Below, piece by piece: positions 32,603 through 42,670 of a stretch of 64,000 nt of DNA. The position numbers were made by a program, and so were the translations under genes. The DNA lies in NCBI GenBank assembly GCA_902489275.1, contig CABTZK010000008.1:8996-72995 (forward strand), written 5' to 3'. Every line of letters starts with the position of its first letter. Positions within the stretch are counted from its first letter, which is position 1. Under the pieces are notes generated by a model. It searched no databases. It was given only the letters and a program-made list of their open reading frames with translations, and had not been told where the DNA came from. The DNA comes from an uncultured Porphyromonadaceae bacterium. GTDB lineage: Bacteria > Bacteroidota > Bacteroidia > Bacteroidales > Muribaculaceae.

Positions 32603-34694
32603 AAGACATATTTTGATTCGCTACTCCTTCGTTGTGGGGTTCATGCTCATTATCTCCATCTTGATTATCCTTGAAACTTTCAAGACAACGGTCATCAATG
32701 GCAAGCAGTGGAAGGAGAAAGCCGATAGCATTTGGATGGACACCACCCAAATCGAGCCCGAGCGTGGCAGGATATTGGCCGACAATGGGACAGTGCTTGC
32801 GGCAAATATGTACTTCTATACGGCGCGTGTGGACTGGGGAGGCGATGGCATCAAAGATGACACCCTCAAAAAATACTTACCAGCCTTGTGCGACAGCCTT
32901 CACGCATTTGAGCCAGGCATGAAGACTTCGGAACGGTGGATGAAAGACCTTTTGCGCGCGCGCGCGACACGCAACCGCAGTTACCGCCTCTTTACCAAAC
33001 TGTCGCATGCCGAAGTCGAGCGGCTCAGATCTTTCCCCATTTTCAAAAAAAAGAAGAACGAGAGTGGCTTCTACACCGAGAAAATCATGGTCAGGTGCAA
33101 GCCCTACGGCATGATGGCCGCCCGCAGCATCGGCAACACCGTGGGCGACACCACTGGCTATAGAGACAAAAGTGGCAAGGTGCGCTACAACAAGGCCATC
33201 CACGGCAATTCGGGATTAGAGATGGCGCTTGACTCGCTCCTCTATGGCGTGCCGGGCATTGCCAAGCGCATCCAGCTCACCAACAATGCCGTGAACTGGG
33301 AAAGCACCCCCGCTGTGCCGGGATATGACATCACGACCACCATCAACGTGCAATTGCAGGACATTGTGGAAAACGAGCTGGCAGCGATGCTGGCCGAGAG
33401 CAACGCCCAGTGGGGCACGGCCGTACTGATGGAAACCGCCACTGGCGAAATCAAGGCGATTTCCAACTTAGAGCGAACCCGCGACGGGAGTGATTACATC
33501 GAGGGCAGCAACCACGCGGTGAGCGGTTACGAGCCTGGGTCGGTGATGAAACCCATTTCGATGATGGTCGCGCTCGAAGACGGCATTGTGAAAAACATCG
33601 ACGAGCAGTGGGTCACCGGGTCGGTGTGGTTTTACGCCGGCCGCGCCATCAAAGACGAGCACGGTGCCGCCGGATCGCTGTCGCCACGCCAAATCATCGA
33701 GCGCTCGTCGAACTTGGGCATGTCGAAAATTATCGCTAAAAAATACGGAAACAACCCCGATGGATTTCGCAAGCGCCTTGCGGGCATGGGCTTCTTTGAA
33801 CCCTATCACACGGGTATCGCCGGCGAGACAAGACCCTATTTTGCCATGTTGAAAAACGACAATGCAGGCCGGGTGAGCCTGACGCGCATGGCTTTCGGCT
33901 ATGCCACACGCATCCCGCCCATGTATATCCTGGGGATGTATAACGCCATCGCCAACAATGGCATCTTCATGCGTCCTCACTTGGTGAAAAGGCTCACGCT
34001 TCCCATGCGGCAGGACTCGATTGTGCCTGTCGACTACAAGAGCCGCCGCGTGTGCAGCGCCGACAACGCCCAAAAGTTGCGCATCATGCTGCACGATGTC
34101 GTGTGGGGCGACCGTGGAACCGCTCGCAAATGGGTTCAAAGCGATGTCGTGGAAATCGCCGGGAAAACGGGTACTGCCTACGATATTGACAAGAGCGGCC
34201 ACTACGATAACGGCACCAAGCGCTTGGCATTTTGCGGCTTCTTCCCTTATGACCACCCTCAGTACACTTGTGTCGTGCTCATCCTGGGGGCCAACCGGGG
34301 GGCAGGAGCCAGTAGCGGCATGGTGCTCAAAAACATCGCGCTCAAGATGTATGCGCGCGGATTGCTCAACAACGTGAGCGACTACACGCAAGGCAACACG
34401 CAAGCCAACAAGACACCCATCCTGCACGCCACAGCCAATCCCGAACGCAAGGAAAGGCTCAAAACTGGCGTGGGCATTAGCCACGCCCGGGTATTTGCCC
34501 TTTCTGCCCCATTGGGGAGGGGAAAGATGCCCAACGTGCTGGGCATGAGTGCGCGCGAGGCTGTGGCCAAACTCGAACGCCTGGGCATGACCGTGCGTTG
34601 CAGTGGCCAGGGCTACGTGTGCAGCCAGAGTGTGGCTGCAGGCAGCCCCTACCAGCATGGAGAGATGGTTTACTTGAAATTAAGATACCGATAA
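32586..34694 (+). CDS. ftsI: FtsI, septal penicillin-binding protein (transpeptidase) with PASTA domain
   Basis: 702 residues: short cytoplasmic part, one anchor helix (about 12-32), a dimerisation domain, then the transpeptidase domain with SxxK in EPGSVMKP (Ser about 318), SxN in RSSNLG (about 373) and KTG in AGKTGTAYD (about 527). A PASTA unit forms the C-terminus (MPNVLGMSAREAVAKLERLGM). It crosslinks septal peptidoglycan with FtsW. The sequence around 32954 has a run of alternating G and C coding RARA, which is probably inert. Confidence 0.95.
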   Translation: MKQTNRRHILIRYSFVVGFMLIISILIILETFKTTVINGKQWKEKADSIWMDTTQIEPERGRILADNGTVLAANMYFYTARVDWGGDGIKDDTLKKYLPALCDSLHAFEPGMKTSERWMKDLLRARATRNRSYRLFTKLSHAEVERLRSFPIFKKKKNESGFYTEKIMVRCKPYGMMAARSIGNTVGDTTGYRDKSGKVRYNKAIHGNSGLEMALDSLLYGVPGIAKRIQLTNNAVNWESTPAVPGYDITTTINVQLQDIVENELAAMLAESNAQWGTAVLMETATGEIKAISNLERTRDGSDYIEGSNHAVSGYEPGSVMKPISMMVALEDGIVKNIDEQWVTGSVWFYAGRAIKDEHGAAGSLSPRQIIERSSNLGMSKIIAKKYGNNPDGFRKRLAGMGFFEPYHTGIAGETRPYFAMLKNDNAGRVSLTRMAFGYATRIPPMYILGMYNAIANNGIFMRPHLVKRLTLPMRQDSIVPVDYKSRRVCSADNAQKLRIMLHDVVWGDRGTARKWVQSDVVEIAGKTGTAYDIDKSGHYDNGTKRLAFCGFFPYDHPQYTCVVLILGANRGAGASSGMVLKNIALKMYARGLLNNVSDYTQGNTQANKTPILHATANPERKERLKTGVGISHARVFALSAPLGRGKMPNVLGMSAREAVAKLERLGMTVRCSGQGYVCSQSVAAGSPYQHGEMVYLKLRYR

Positions 34695-34716
34695 GACAAC
34701 AAAAACGATCAGACAG

Positions 34717-36180
34717 ATGGAGAAACAACTGAAAGACTTGATACAAGGCATTCAGACGCTCAAAGTGACGGGCAATGTGGAAAAAACAATCAGCAACGTC
34801 ACCAACGACTCGCGCGTGGCCAGCGAGGGCGCGCTCTTTGTCGCCGTGAGGGGGGTGGCTGTCGACGCTCACCAGTTTATTCCCGATGTGGTGGCCGCAG
34901 GCGCAAGCGCTATTGTGCTTGAGGACCTGCCGAATGAAATCGACAAGGATGTCACCTACATTCAAGTGGAAAACAGCACGGTGGCTTTGGCGAGGCTGGC
35001 CTCGGAATGGTATGACCGCCCCAGCGAGAAACTTCGCCTGGTGGGCGTGACGGGTACCAACGGCAAGACCACCATCGCCACGCTGCTCTATGAAATGGCG
35101 CAACTGATGGGGTACAAGGCCGGCTTGCTCTCTACCGTGAAGAATATTGTCGACCGCAAGGAATATCCTGCCAAGCAGACGACTCCCGACCACTTGTCGC
35201 TCAACCGGCTGCTCCATGAGATGGTCGAGGCTGGCTGTGACTACGCTTTCATGGAGGTGAGCAGTCATGCTTGCGCCCAGCATCGCATCGACGGGCTGAA
35301 ATTTGCAGGAGGCATCTTCAGCAACCTCACCCGCGACCACCTTGATTACCACAAGACGGTGGAGAACTATATCAAGGCCAAGAAAATGTTCTTTGACCAG
35401 CTGCCCGTTGGGGCGTTCGCGCTGGTGAACGATGACGACAAGGTGGGGCAAGTGATGATGCAAAATACCCGGGCTCGCCGCTACACCTACGCCTTGCGCA
35501 AGATGGCCGATTTCAAGGGGCGCGTGCTTGAGGACAGGCTCGACGGCACCACCGTTGAGTTCAACGGCAAGCAATTGGAACTGATGTTCACGGGTCGTTT
35601 CAATGTCTACAACCTGCTATCGGTGTATGGCGCAGGCATCTTGTTAGGCTGGCCCAAAGAAGAGGTGCTTGTGAAAATGACCCTGCTTGAGCCCGTGGCC
35701 GGCAGATTTCAGACCCTGCTGTCACCTCGTGGCTACACCGCCATTGTGGACTATGCCCACACGCCCGATGCCCTGGTCAACGTGCTCGGCGCCATTGACG
35801 AGGTGCTGAACGGGAGGGGGAGAATCATCACCGTGTGTGGCTGTGGCGGCAATCGCGACAAGGGCAAGCGCCCCATGATGGCCGCCGAGGCAGCCAATCG
35901 TAGCGATCAAGTCATCCTCACGAGCGACAATCCGCGCGACGAGGACCCCGAAGCCATCTTGCGTGACATGGAGACCGGCCTCACTGCTGCAAACCGCGCT
36001 CGCGTGCTCAAAATCACCGATCGCCGCGAGGGCATACGCGCCGCCTGCGCGCTGGCTCATGCCGGCGATGTGGTTCTTGTGGCGGGCAAGGGGCACGAGG
36101 ACTATCAGGAAATCAAGGGTGTGAAACACCACTTTGACGATTGCGAGGTGCTGCAAGAGATTTTTAACGATGAAAAATAA
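34717..36180 (+). CDS. murE: MurE, UDP-MurNAc-tripeptide synthetase
   Basis: 487 residues. The ATP-binding motif TGTNGKTT lies at about residue 111. The Mur-ligase central and C-terminal domains follow (VVDYAHTPDALVNVL; TSDNPRDEDP). The DNPR motif marks the meso-diaminopimelate-adding form. It adds the third residue to the peptidoglycan stem peptide in the cytosol. The gene lies 22 bases after ftsI and 13 before mraY, within the dcw run. Confidence 0.96.
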   Translation: MEKQLKDLIQGIQTLKVTGNVEKTISNVTNDSRVASEGALFVAVRGVAVDAHQFIPDVVAAGASAIVLEDLPNEIDKDVTYIQVENSTVALARLASEWYDRPSEKLRLVGVTGTNGKTTIATLLYEMAQLMGYKAGLLSTVKNIVDRKEYPAKQTTPDHLSLNRLLHEMVEAGCDYAFMEVSSHACAQHRIDGLKFAGGIFSNLTRDHLDYHKTVENYIKAKKMFFDQLPVGAFALVNDDDKVGQVMMQNTRARRYTYALRKMADFKGRVLEDRLDGTTVEFNGKQLELMFTGRFNVYNLLSVYGAGILLGWPKEEVLVKMTLLEPVAGRFQTLLSPRGYTAIVDYAHTPDALVNVLGAIDEVLNGRGRIITVCGCGGNRDKGKRPMMAAEAANRSDQVILTSDNPRDEDPEAILRDMETGLTAANRARVLKITDRREGIRAACALAHAGDVVLVAGKGHEDYQEIKGVKHHFDDCEVLQEIFNDEK

Positions 36181-36193
36181 AAACCAATAAGAG

Positions 36194-37453
36194 ATGCTTT
36201 ACTATCTGTTTCACTACTTAGAGCAGTACGACGTGCCGGGGGCGCGCCTGTTTGACTACATCACGTTTCGCTCGGGCTTTGCTTTGATTCTGTCGCTGTT
36301 CATCGCCATCGTGTTCGGCCGCAAGATTATCGACCGCCTGCAGCTGATGCAAGTGGGCGAGATTGTGCGCGACTTGGGCCTGCAGGGGCAAATGGAGAAA
36401 AAAGGCACTCCCACGATGGGCGGTGTCATCATCATTCTCTCTATCATTGTGCCCTGCCTGCTGCTGGGCAAGCTGGACAACGTGTACATGGTTTTGATGA
36501 TTATCGCCACGCTGTGGTGCGGCGCGTTGGGATTTGCCGACGACTACATCAAGGTCGCGCGCCACAACAAGGCGGGCATGAAAGGCAAGTTCAAGATTGT
36601 GGGCCAGGTAGGGCTCGGGCTGATTGTGGGGCTGACCATGTACCTGAGTCCCGGTATTGTCATGAGTGAGAATGTGGAAGTGCTCAACCCGCAGACCCAA
36701 GAGGTCGAGGTCGTTCACAAGGCTCACAACGTGAAGGCCGCCAGCACGACGATACCCTTTGTGAAGAGCCACAATTTCAACTACTCATGGTTCACCAAGT
36801 GGATGGGCAATGGCGCCAGCACCGGGGGCTGGATAGTGTTTATCTTAGTCACAATTTTTGTGGTTGCGGCTGTGAGCAACGGCGCTAACTTGACCGATGG
36901 GCTCGACGGACTCGCCACGGGCACCTCGGCCATTATCGGCGTGGCATTAGCCATCATGTGCTATTTGGGGGGGAATGTCGTTTACTCGACCTACCTCAAC
37001 ATCATGTATATTCCCAACAGCAGCGAGCTGGTGGTCTATGCCGCTGCCTTTATCGGTGCCACCATTGGCTTCCTGTGGTATAACAGCTACCCGGCCCAAG
37101 TGTTCATGGGCGACACGGGCAGCCTGTGCCTGGGCGGCATCATCGCCGTGTTTGCCATCCTCATTCGCAAGGAGTTGCTCATCCCCATCTTGTGCCTTGT
37201 TTTCTTCCTGGAAGACCTGTCGGTGATGCTGCAAGTGTCCTATTTCAAGTACACCAAGAGAAAAACGGGCGAGGGCAAGCGCATCTTCAAGATGACCCCG
37301 CTCCACCACCACTTTCAAGTGCCTGCTGGCGAGGTTGACTGCTTGTGGCAAAAGCCCTTGCGCGCTATTCCAGAACCCAAGATCGTGATGCGCTTCTTCC
37401 TGGCGGCGATTTTCCTGGCAGTGCTCACCTTTGTGACTTTAAAAATCAGATAA
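36194..37453 (+). CDS. mraY: MraY, phospho-MurNAc-pentapeptide transferase
   Basis: 419-residue inner-membrane enzyme with about ten helices. Diagnostic motifs are GALGFADDYIKV, NLTDGLDGLATGTSAI (catalytic Asp residues), FMGDTGSLCLGG, and the HHH motif in MTPLHHHFQ. A loop of about 50 residues (around 165-205) between helices is longer than in E. coli, which is common in Bacteroidetes. It makes lipid I from UDP-MurNAc-pentapeptide and undecaprenyl phosphate. Confidence 0.97.
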   Translation: MLYYLFHYLEQYDVPGARLFDYITFRSGFALILSLFIAIVFGRKIIDRLQLMQVGEIVRDLGLQGQMEKKGTPTMGGVIIILSIIVPCLLLGKLDNVYMVLMIIATLWCGALGFADDYIKVARHNKAGMKGKFKIVGQVGLGLIVGLTMYLSPGIVMSENVEVLNPQTQEVEVVHKAHNVKAASTTIPFVKSHNFNYSWFTKWMGNGASTGGWIVFILVTIFVVAAVSNGANLTDGLDGLATGTSAIIGVALAIMCYLGGNVVYSTYLNIMYIPNSSELVVYAAAFIGATIGFLWYNSYPAQVFMGDTGSLCLGGIIAVFAILIRKELLIPILCLVFFLEDLSVMLQVSYFKYTKRKTGEGKRIFKMTPLHHHFQVPAGEVDCLWQKPLRAIPEPKIVMRFFLAAIFLAVLTFVTLKIR

Positions 37454-37467
37454 TAACTCACACATTC

Positions 37468-38820
37468 ATGAAGATAACAATGAAACGTATTGTGGTTTTA
37501 GGAGGCGGTGAAAGCGGCGTTGGCGCCGCGGTTCTCGCCAAGGTGAAAGGTTTCGACGTGTGGCTGAGCGACATGGGGCGCATCGCGCCCAAGTACCAAG
37601 ACTTGCTCCGCAAGTGGCACGTGGACTGGGAGGAGGGTCGCCACAGCGAGGAGAAAATCCTCGCGGCCGACGAAATCATCAAGAGCCCGGGCATCCCCGA
37701 GACAGCGCCCATGGTCGTGAGGGCTAAAAAGAAAAATATTCCCATTATCAGCGAGATTGAGTTTGCGGGCCGCTACACCACGGCAAAGATGGTGTGCATC
37801 ACGGGAAGCAATGGCAAGACGACCACAACCTTGCTCACCTACCACATTCTCAAGAAAGCCGGCTTGAATGTGGGGCTCGCCGGCAATGTGGGCAAGAGCC
37901 TGGCGCTGCAAGTGGCTACCGAACAGCACGACGTGTACGTGATAGAGTTGAGCAGTTTCCAGCTCGACAACATGTACCATTTCAAGGCCAATGTGGCCGT
38001 GCTGCTCAACATCACGCCTGACCATTTGGACCGTTACGACTACAAGATGGAAAACTATGTGGCCGCGAAGTTCCGCATCATGCAAAACCAGACGTGCAGC
38101 GACGCTTTCATCTACTGGATGGACGACCCCATCGTGCAGGAGCAGCTCAAGCACGTGAGCACCGAGGCCAAGCTATTTCCCTTTAGCGCCAACAACGAGG
38201 GGCAGTGTGCCGCCTACGTGGAAAACGGCGTCATGAAATTTGCCGTCGATAACCGCTACTGGGAGATGCCGCGCGCGCAACTGTCGCTCAAGGGGCTGCA
38301 CAACGTCTATAATTCCATGGCTGCCGGCTTGTCGGCCAGCATGCTCGATATCAAGGCCGAGGTCATCCGCAAGGCGCTGAGCGACTTTGAGGCCGTTGAG
38401 CATCGCTTAGAATTTGTGCGCACTGTGGGCGGCGTGACCTACATTAATGATTCCAAGGCTACCAACGTGAATGCGACATGGTATGCCCTTGAGAGCATGA
38501 CCACTCCCACCATTCTCATCTTGGGCGGCACGGACAAAGGCAACGATTATCGCGAGATTGAGGAATTTGTGATAAAAAAAGTGAAAGCCATCGTCTGCTT
38601 GGGCGTGGACAACAGCAAGCTGCACCGCTTCTTCGACGGAAAAGTGCCCGTGGTCGCCGATGCCCGTTCCATGCCCGAGTGCATCGACAAGTGCCACCAA
38701 TTGGCCCAGAGTGGCGACACGGTGTTGCTTTCGCCTTGCTGCGCCAGTTTCGACCTATTTAAGAACATGGCAGACCGTGGCGGCCAGTTCAAGGATTGTG
38801 TGAACCATTTAGAAAACTAA
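37468..38820 (+). CDS. murD: MurD, UDP-MurNAc-L-alanine:D-glutamate ligase
   Basis: 450 residues from ATG 37468 (446 if ATG 37480 is used); the frame also extends back into mraY, which is not coding. An N-terminal Rossmann motif (VLGGGESGVGAA) is followed by the ATP loop TGSNGKTTTT (about residue 112) and the C-terminal domain (NDSKATNVNATWYAL; LLSPCCASFDLF). It adds D-glutamate to the stem peptide in the cytosol. ftsW starts 20 bases downstream. Confidence 0.96.
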   Translation: MKITMKRIVVLGGGESGVGAAVLAKVKGFDVWLSDMGRIAPKYQDLLRKWHVDWEEGRHSEEKILAADEIIKSPGIPETAPMVVRAKKKNIPIISEIEFAGRYTTAKMVCITGSNGKTTTTLLTYHILKKAGLNVGLAGNVGKSLALQVATEQHDVYVIELSSFQLDNMYHFKANVAVLLNITPDHLDRYDYKMENYVAAKFRIMQNQTCSDAFIYWMDDPIVQEQLKHVSTEAKLFPFSANNEGQCAAYVENGVMKFAVDNRYWEMPRAQLSLKGLHNVYNSMAAGLSASMLDIKAEVIRKALSDFEAVEHRLEFVRTVGGVTYINDSKATNVNATWYALESMTTPTILILGGTDKGNDYREIEEFVIKKVKAIVCLGVDNSKLHRFFDGKVPVVADARSMPECIDKCHQLAQSGDTVLLSPCCASFDLFKNMADRGGQFKDCVNHLEN

Positions 38821-38840
38821 AAAGAACGAGACTATCTATT

Positions 38841-40184
38841 ATGGCTGAAGTTGGAAATCCGACAAAAAGATATAGCGAAGTGAGCCGCAAGTATGGTGAC
38901 CCCTGGATATGGGGCATCTACTTCACGCTCGTGATTCTGTCCATCATCGAGTCCTACAGCGCGTCGAGCCGCGAAGTGGCTGTGGCGGGCGTGTACATGC
39001 CCGTGATCAAGCAGTGCCTCTTTTTGGCCATTGGCGGCGTATTTGTTGTTTTCTTGTATCGTGTGAACTATAACGACAAAACTTTGCTGGCGCTGATTAT
39101 CTATGGGTTAGGTTTAGTCACAGTGCTTTTTTTGGTCTATGTGCTCTTGTTCGGGAAGGTGGTTAACGGGGCTCAGCGCGCCATCACGTTGCCGGGATTC
39201 TCGATTCAGCCAGCCGAAATGGCCAAACTGTCGATTGTCACGCTGCTTGCCTATATCCTGGCCCGCAACCAGGAAAAGAGAGACGTGAGCAACTGGGGAA
39301 TGTTCCTCTCTGCACTCGTGGTGGCGGTATTCGGCGGCTTGTTGCTGTTTAACGGCTTGACCAACACCCTGCTGCTCATGTGCATCAGCATATCGATGAT
39401 GCTGATTGGCGGTGCCCAGCTCAAGAAGATTTTCATTGTGCTTGTCGCCTACGTCATGATTTTTGGATGCTTTTGGCTCATTAAAAGCAACAACGACAAT
39501 AAAATGGCCAATCTCGACAACGGGGTTGTCATCGAGCACGTCACCGATGGCGACGATGCCGCGAAGACGGTGCCAGACCGCAAGCTCCGCAGCGGCACGT
39601 GGAAAAACCGCATCAGAGACTACTGGAGCAACAAAGACTCGCTCGTGTATCGCCCGATCACCAGCAAGAACCAGCAAGAAATGTTCTCGCACATGGCTCA
39701 AGCCAATGGAGGCCTTTATGGCCAGGGGGTGGGCAACTCCCGCGAGTGCAGCCGTCTGCCCTTGGCCTTCAGCGACTACATCTACTCCATCATTGTAGAG
39801 GAGCTTGGGCTGTGTGGTGGCATCTTGATGATTGTGCTCTACTTGTGGCTGCTCGCGCGCGCCGCCATGATTGCGCGCCGCTGCCGCCGTGTGCTGCCCG
39901 CGCTGCTTGTCATCGGCATGGCATCCATGATTGCCTACCAAGCCCTCTTTCACATGGCCATCAACTCTGGGCTTTTCCCTGTCTCGGGTCAGCCTTTGCC
40001 CCTCGTGAGCAAGGGCGGAACGTCGATTGTGATGACCAGCATTGCCTTTGGCATCATGCTCAGCATTAGCCGCACGATTGCCAACTACGACACCAAGAAC
40101 ATTAAAACCGAGGAAAATCAGTTGCCGCATGAGCTGCGCGCTGAGAATCCTACTCAATTGATACGAGCCAATGAATGGAGATAA
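38841..40184 (+). CDS. ftsW: FtsW, septal peptidoglycan glycosyltransferase (SEDS family)
   Basis: 447 residues from ATG 38841. About ten membrane helices and the SEDS motifs are visible: AQRAITLPGFSIQPAEMAKLS, GQGVGNSRECSRLPLAFSDYIYSII and QPLPLVSKGGTSI. The large extracytoplasmic loop (about 215-290) is somewhat longer than in E. coli. With FtsI it polymerises septal glycan. Its placement between murD and murG is classical for ftsW rather than rodA. The murG start lies one base after the stop. Confidence 0.94.
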   Translation: MAEVGNPTKRYSEVSRKYGDPWIWGIYFTLVILSIIESYSASSREVAVAGVYMPVIKQCLFLAIGGVFVVFLYRVNYNDKTLLALIIYGLGLVTVLFLVYVLLFGKVVNGAQRAITLPGFSIQPAEMAKLSIVTLLAYILARNQEKRDVSNWGMFLSALVVAVFGGLLLFNGLTNTLLLMCISISMMLIGGAQLKKIFIVLVAYVMIFGCFWLIKSNNDNKMANLDNGVVIEHVTDGDDAAKTVPDRKLRSGTWKNRIRDYWSNKDSLVYRPITSKNQQEMFSHMAQANGGLYGQGVGNSRECSRLPLAFSDYIYSIIVEELGLCGGILMIVLYLWLLARAAMIARRCRRVLPALLVIGMASMIAYQALFHMAINSGLFPVSGQPLPLVSKGGTSIVMTSIAFGIMLSISRTIANYDTKNIKTEENQLPHELRAENPTQLIRANEWR

Positions 40185-40185
40185 A

Positions 40186-41283
40186 ATGAACTTTCTCATC
40201 AGTGGCGGCGGAACGGGCGGACACATCTTCCCGGCTCTTTCCATCGCCAATGAGATCAAGCGCCGGTACCCAGGAGCCAACATTCTCTTCGTGGGCGCCC
40301 AGGGGCGCATGGAAATGGAGCGTGTGCCTGCTGCTGGCTACCCCATCAAGGGCTTGCCGGTGATGGGGTTTGACCGCAAGCACTTGCTCAAAAACGTCAA
40401 GGTTCTCTACCGTGTGTGGAAATGCACGCGCATGGCTAAGCAAATTATCAAGGATTTCAAGCCTTGCGTCGCCATCGGTGTGGGAGGCTACGCCAGTGGG
40501 CCCACGTTGAAGCAGGCTCAAAAAATGGGCATTCCCACCTTGTTGCAGGAGCAAAATTCCTATGCTGGCGTCACCAATAAGCTCTTGGCCAAAGGCGCGC
40601 GCTGCATCTGCGTGGCCTACGAGGGCATGGAGCGCTTCTTTCCTGCCGACAAGATTGTGATGACGGGCAATCCCGTGCGCAGCAGCCTGCTTGATTGCGC
40701 TGCCACGCCCGAGGAGGCGCGCAAGGCGTTGAAAGTAGCTCCTGACAAAAAGACCATCCTCGTCATTGGCGGCAGCTTAGGAGCGCGCACCATCAACAAC
40801 AGCATCATTGCCGGCTTGAAGCAAATTGGCGCTCATGACGATGTGCAAGTCATTTGGCAAACCGGCAAGTACTACGATGAGCCATGCAAGCAGGCACTGG
40901 CAGAATCGGGCGCGCGCAATGTGCGGCAGACCGCTTTCGTGTCGCAAATGGATATGGCCTACCGGGCTGCCGACTTAGTGGTCTCGCGCGCCGGGGCAAG
41001 CAGCATCTCAGAGCTGCAACTGCTGGGCAAGCCTGCAATCCTGGTGCCCAGCCCTAACGTGGCCGAGGACCACCAAACCAAGAATGCGTTGGCGCTGGTC
41101 AACAAGGATGCCGCCATGATGATTGCCGATGCCCAAGCGCCCAGGCAACTGGTCGAGGCGATGCTCGCCACCGTCAGTGACGACGCCAAACTCGACTCGC
41201 TGGGCAGCCATGCGCTGCAAATGGCCATGCGCGACGCGGCCGAGCATATTGTGAATCACGTTATTGCAATCATTAATCACTAA
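40186..41283 (+). CDS. murG: MurG, GlcNAc transferase making lipid II
   Basis: 365 residues from ATG 40186. This start is preferred because GGAG lies 6 bases upstream and the family begins MNFLISGGGTGGH; an ATG at 40171 would overlap ftsW. The N-terminal glycine loop GGGTGGHIFPA and the C-terminal donor site (RAGASSISELQLLGKPAILVP) are intact. It transfers GlcNAc to lipid I on the inner membrane face. murC begins 4 bases after the stop. Confidence 0.96.
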   Translation: MNFLISGGGTGGHIFPALSIANEIKRRYPGANILFVGAQGRMEMERVPAAGYPIKGLPVMGFDRKHLLKNVKVLYRVWKCTRMAKQIIKDFKPCVAIGVGGYASGPTLKQAQKMGIPTLLQEQNSYAGVTNKLLAKGARCICVAYEGMERFFPADKIVMTGNPVRSSLLDCAATPEEARKALKVAPDKKTILVIGGSLGARTINNSIIAGLKQIGAHDDVQVIWQTGKYYDEPCKQALAESGARNVRQTAFVSQMDMAYRAADLVVSRAGASSISELQLLGKPAILVPSPNVAEDHQTKNALALVNKDAAMMIADAQAPRQLVEAMLATVSDDAKLDSLGSHALQMAMRDAAEHIVNHVIAIINH

Positions 41284-41287
41284 AAAG

Positions 41288-42670
41288 ATGAAAGACTTTC
41301 AATCACTATATTTCATTGGTGCAGGCGGCATTGGAATGGCCGCCTTAGAGCGCTACTTCCTGGCGAAAGGCAAGAAAATTGCCGGCTATGACCGCACTGT
41401 GACCGAGCTCACCCGCGCGCTGGAGCGAGAAGGCGTCGAGATTGTGTATGACGAGAATCCCGACCTGATTCCCGACTACTGCTGCAACAGGGAGAGCACG
41501 CTTGTGGTCTACACGCCAGCCGTGCCCGAGTCGCACGAGGGCTTGCGCTTCTTCCGTCAGCATGGCTTTAAAGTGGTGAAGCGGGCCAAGTTGCTCGGCA
41601 TCGTGACCGAGCACTCCAAGGGACTGTGCTTTGCAGGCACGCATGGCAAGACTACCACATCGAGCATGGCCGCCCACATCCTGCAAGTGAGCGGGATTGG
41701 CAGCAATGCTTTCCTGGGCGGTGTGCTGCGCAACTACAACAGCAACTGCCTGCTCTCGGACACGAGCCCTTATAGCGTGATAGAGGCCGATGAGTTTGAC
41801 CGCTCTTTTCACACGTTGTCGCCCTACATTGCCGTCATCACCAGCACCGACCCCGACCATCTTGACATCTACGGCACCTACGAGAATTATCTTGAGAGTT
41901 TCGCCCACTTCACCGAGCTCATCCGTCCCGACGGAACACTCCTCGTGCACACGGGGCTTAACTTGTCGCCACGCGTGCACGAGGGCGTGAAAACCTACAC
42001 CTACTCGATGGGCGAGGGCGACTTCCACGCTGCCAACATCCGCAAGGGAGACGGCAACATCATGTTTGACTTCGTGACCCCAGGCGAGACGATTGCCGAC
42101 ATTCGCCTGGGCGTGCCCATCGACATCAATATTGAGAATGCGGTGGCAGCGATGGCTGTGTGCTGGCTTGTGGGTGTGCAAGCCGCCGCTATGCGGCAGG
42201 CCATCGCCACTTTCCAAGGTCCCAAGCGCCGCTTTGAGTTCTGGCTGAAGGAGCCTGGCGAAAACGGCAAGGTGGTCATCGACGATTATGCGCATCACCC
42301 CAGCGAGTTGCGCGCAAGCATCGCATCGGTAAAGGACTTGTATCCAGGCCGCAAAATTACCGTGATTTTCCAACCTCACCTCTACAGCCGCACCCGTGAC
42401 TTAGCGCGCGAATTCGCCAGCGCGTTGAGCATGGCCGACGAGCTCTACCTGCTCCCCATCTATCCCGCGCGCGAGCAGCCCATTGCCGGTGTGACCAGCG
42501 AAATCATCCTGAACCGGGTCACTTGCCCCGTGAGACAGATTTACACCAAGGAAAATTTGTTAAGTTCAATACATTTGCTTAACTTTGATGTTCTGTTGAC
42601 CGTTGGTGCAGGCGATATTGCCAATCTCCTGCCACAAATTTGTGAAGAGGTGAAAAAACAGCAGCGTTGA
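41288..42670 (+). CDS. murC: MurC, UDP-MurNAc:L-alanine ligase
   Basis: 460 residues from ATG 41288. N-terminal motif YFIGAGGIGMAALERYFL, ATP loop AGTHGKTTTSSMAAH (about residue 117), and C-terminal VIDDYAHHPSELRASI are all family-specific. It adds L-alanine as first stem residue. The final codons overlap the ftsQ start by four bases (TTGA), indicating translational coupling to the division genes. Confidence 0.96.
   Translation: MKDFQSLYFIGAGGIGMAALERYFLAKGKKIAGYDRTVTELTRALEREGVEIVYDENPDLIPDYCCNRESTLVVYTPAVPESHEGLRFFRQHGFKVVKRAKLLGIVTEHSKGLCFAGTHGKTTTSSMAAHILQVSGIGSNAFLGGVLRNYNSNCLLSDTSPYSVIEADEFDRSFHTLSPYIAVITSTDPDHLDIYGTYENYLESFAHFTELIRPDGTLLVHTGLNLSPRVHEGVKTYTYSMGEGDFHAANIRKGDGNIMFDFVTPGETIADIRLGVPIDINIENAVAAMAVCWLVGVQAAAMRQAIATFQGPKRRFEFWLKEPGENGKVVIDDYAHHPSELRASIASVKDLYPGRKITVIFQPHLYSRTRDLAREFASALSMADELYLLPIYPAREQPIAGVTSEIILNRVTCPVRQIYTKENLLSSIHLLNFDVLLTVGAGDIANLLPQICEEVKKQQR

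Noticed and set aside
32954..32966. GC dinucleotide run in ftsI as a phase-variation tract
   Set aside because: Too short to be convincing, and loss of an essential gene by slippage would be lethal.
33468..34658. Long minus-strand open frame (396 codons) opposite ftsI
   Set aside because: It mirrors the plus-strand gene in high-GC sequence and has no recognisable motif; ftsI is certain.
39114..40310. Long minus-strand open frame (398 codons) opposite ftsW and murG
   Set aside because: Shadow frame of two well-conserved genes, with His-rich, domain-free translation.
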